Positions 62,450-64,000 of a stretch of DNA of 64,000 nt are shown here, in pieces; the stretch's first letter is position 1; each line of letters opens with the position of its first letter. Where the stretch lies: the NCBI GenBank assembly GCA_946699065.1, contig CAMPDV010001599.1, forward strand, positions 1 to 64,000. The letters run 5' to 3'. The translations under genes and the position numbers were made by a program. Below the pieces are notes generated by a model. That model saw only the letters and a list, made by a program, of their open reading frames with translations. It made no database searches and was not told the origin of the DNA. The DNA comes from Loxodes magnus. Its lineage: Eukaryota; Ciliophora; Karyorelictea; Loxodida; Loxodidae.

Positions 62450-63455
62450 CATTTTACTTCAAAACTAACTACTCTTTATAATCTTATCAAAGCTTCCAAA
62501 CTTAAAAATGAAATTACTCTTCTTTTTTTACTTTTCTTCTTCACTTTACTTTCAAAACTAACTCTTTATAATCTTATCAAAGCTTACAGACTTAAAAATG
62601 AAATTACTCTTCTTTTCTTACTTTTCTTCTTCACTTTACTTTCAAAACTAACTACTCTTTATAATCTTATCAAAGCTTCCAAACTTAAAAATGAAATTAC
62701 TCTTCTTTTTTTACTTTTCTTCTTCACTTTACTTTCAAAACTAACTCTTTATAACTACAATCTTATCAAAGCTTAATAACTTAAAAACTGAAATTACTCT
62801 TCTTTTCTTACTTTTCTTCTTCACTTTTAAAACTAACTACTCATTATAACTCTTATCAAAGCTTAATAACTTAAAAATGAAATTACTCTTCTTTTCTTAC
62901 TTTTCTTCTTCACTTTACTTTCAAAACTAACTACTCTTTATAATCTTATCAAAGCTTCCAAACTTAAAAATGAAATTACTCTTCTTTTCTTACTTTTCTT
63001 CTTCACTTTACTTTCAAAACTAACTACTCTTTATAATCTTATCAAAGCTTACAGACTTAAAAAATTAAATTACTCTTCTTTTCTTACTTTTCTTATTCAC
63101 TTTATTTTCAAAACTAACTCTTTATAACTACAATCTTATCAAAGCTTAATAACTTAAAAACTGAAATTACTCTTCTTTTCTTACTTTTCTTCTTCACTTT
63201 TAAAACTAACTACTCATTATAACTCTTATCAAAGCTTAATAACTTAAAAACTGAAATTACTCTTCTTTTCTTACTTTTCTTCTTCACTTTATTTTCAAAA
63301 CTAACTCTTTATAATCTTAACAAAGCTTACAGACTTAAAAACTGAAATTACTCTTCTTTTCTTACTTTTCTTCTTCACTTTACTTTCAAAACTAACTAAC
63401 TCTTTATAACTCTTATCAAAGATTTCAGACTTAAAAACTGAAATTACTCTTCTTT
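62450..63455 (+). repeat. ~1.0-kb block, copy 2
   Basis: Partner of 59,935-60,938 at +2515 to +2517. A private head AAAAAATTAAATT lies near 63,060. Confidence 0.82.
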
Positions 63456-63518
63456 TCGTACTTTTCTTCTTCACTTTTAAAACTAACTACTCTTTATAAC
63501 TACAATCTTATCAAAGCT
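63424..63518 (+). repeat. CpG-bearing 95-bp monomer (last)
   Basis: TCGTAC at 63,456, preceded by an AACTAACTAACTC monomer. It is followed by an ACTTAAATT-headed monomer with a CATTATAAC tail, not by the cassette order. Confidence 0.86.
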
Positions 63519-64000
63519 TAATAACTTAAAAACTTAAATTACTCTTCTTTTCTTACTTTTCTTCTTCACTTTTAAAACTAACTACTCATTATAACTCTTA
63601 TCAAAGCTTAATAACTTAAAAATGAAATTACTCTTCTTTTCTTACTTTTCTTCTTCACTTTAAAAACTAACTACTCTTTATAATCTTATCAAAGCTTCCA
63701 AACTTAAAAATGAAATTACTCTTCTTTTCTTACTTTTCTTCTTCACTTTACTTTCAAAACTAACTCTTTATAATCTTATCAAAGCTTAATAACTTAAAAA
63801 CTTAAATTACTCTTCTTTTCTTACTTTTCTTCTTCACTTTACTTTCAAAACTAACTACTCTTTATAATCTTATCAAAGCTTCCAAACTTAAAAATGAAAT
63901 TACTCTTCTTTTTTTACTTTTCTTCTTCACTTTACTTTCAAAACTAACTCTTTATAATCTTATCAAAGCTTCCAAACTTAAAAATGAAATTACTCTTCTT
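63519..64000 (+). repeat. Array continues past the window end
   Basis: Mixed monomers, one with the private CACTTTAAAAACTAAC form (near 63,657) that also occurs near 44,935 and 46,313. The last base lies inside a canonical pyrimidine tract, so the array does not end here. Confidence 0.9.

Larger units (their letters stand above)
1..64000. repeat. Head-to-tail satellite DNA array filling the window
   Basis: The same ~93-bp monomer, or a close variant, tiles the sequence from first to last base, and both ends are cut inside the array. I saw no inverted monomer (which would appear as a purine-rich GAAGAAGAAAAG stretch on the + strand), no transposon and no unique spacer. About 700 monomers fit. 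The array is AT-rich (about 25% GC) with very strong strand asymmetry: the canonical + strand monomer has two G and 21 C. Tandem satellites of this length with nested higher-order repeats are known from eukaryotic centromeric and heterochromatic regions; assigning this one to a centromere is inference. No gene, promoter, terminator or RNA gene is supported anywhere. The copy numbers depend on the assembly being correct. Confidence 0.97.

Noticed and set aside
1-64000. CRISPR array
   Set aside because: The repeats are regularly spaced, but there are no unique spacers: the whole period is repeated, and repeat units are far longer than CRISPR repeats.
1-64000. CpG depletion as a sign of methylation-driven decay
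   Set aside because: Only 16 CG are present, but with two G per monomer and copies of one ancestor the monomers are not independent samples. The low count reflects the consensus and proves nothing on methylation.
1-64000. Telomeric or subtelomeric repeat
   Set aside because: No short G-rich or C-rich telomere motif is present; CTAACT is part of the monomer and is not tandemly repeated by itself beyond two or three units.
1-64000. Long terminal repeats, inverted repeats or transposon proteins
   Set aside because: No inverted orientation, no target-site duplication and no frame outside the satellite translation was found on either strand; the - strand is closed by frequent stops.

Overview
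The whole window is one tandem satellite DNA array. I found no gene, RNA gene, mobile element, CRISPR array or unique-sequence island in its 64,000 bases, and every stretch I read belongs to the same monomer family. The canonical monomer is 93 bp (1-93 is the first copy), with a frequent 90-bp form and rarer 84-, 88-, 89- and 94/95-bp forms, so the window holds roughly 700 monomers. All of them lie head to tail in one orientation. The canonical monomer counts A29 C21 G2 T41 on the + strand: about 25% GC, with almost no G. It has an A-rich head with the motif AAAATGAAATT, a 40-nt pyrimidine tract, then CAAAACTAACTACTC, TTATAA, CTTATC and a HindIII site AAGCTT. A long satellite with nested higher-order repeats (HORs) suggests a eukaryotic centromeric, pericentromeric or other heterochromatic block. 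The species and chromosomal position cannot be read from the sequence, and I do not recognise the family.

Layout. (1) 1-7.7 kb: mixed monomers, then a ~2.48-kb unit present twice (from 2845 and 5324). (2) 7.7-13 kb: rearranged pieces of the same material, including a 466-bp tandem duplication near 10.4-11.5 kb and a ~1.4-kb copy of 5.76-7.15 kb. Around 13.06-14.1 kb the first ~1.04 kb of the window reappears. (3) 16.3-27.6 kb: three copies of a 3.4-4.3-kb HOR, each starting with a 284-bp three-monomer cassette that carries a CpG. (4) 27.6-30.6 kb: short local HORs, including three equal 270-bp trimers. (5) 30.6-42.2 kb: a 3.1-3.2-kb HOR in about three copies. (6) 42.2-48.6 kb: a mixed zone with cassette copies that lack the CpG. 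(7) 48.7-59.4 kb: a well-homogenised zone in which a unit of short monomer + n canonical monomers + 94-bp monomer + 85-bp monomer is repeated with n = 2 or 5 (453 or 732 bp). (8) 59-64 kb: a ~2.5-2.7-kb duplication.

Monomer variants work as punctuation. A CpG-bearing monomer (TCGTAC) occurs 16 times and a 271-bp trimer, here called module T, occurs ten times. Their regular spacing exposes the HOR periods. Nearly all length variation is explained by loss of one copy of a short direct repeat inside the monomer, or by gain and loss of whole monomers, as expected from slippage and unequal exchange. The only open reading frames are by-products of monomer lengths divisible by three, and I annotate no protein.
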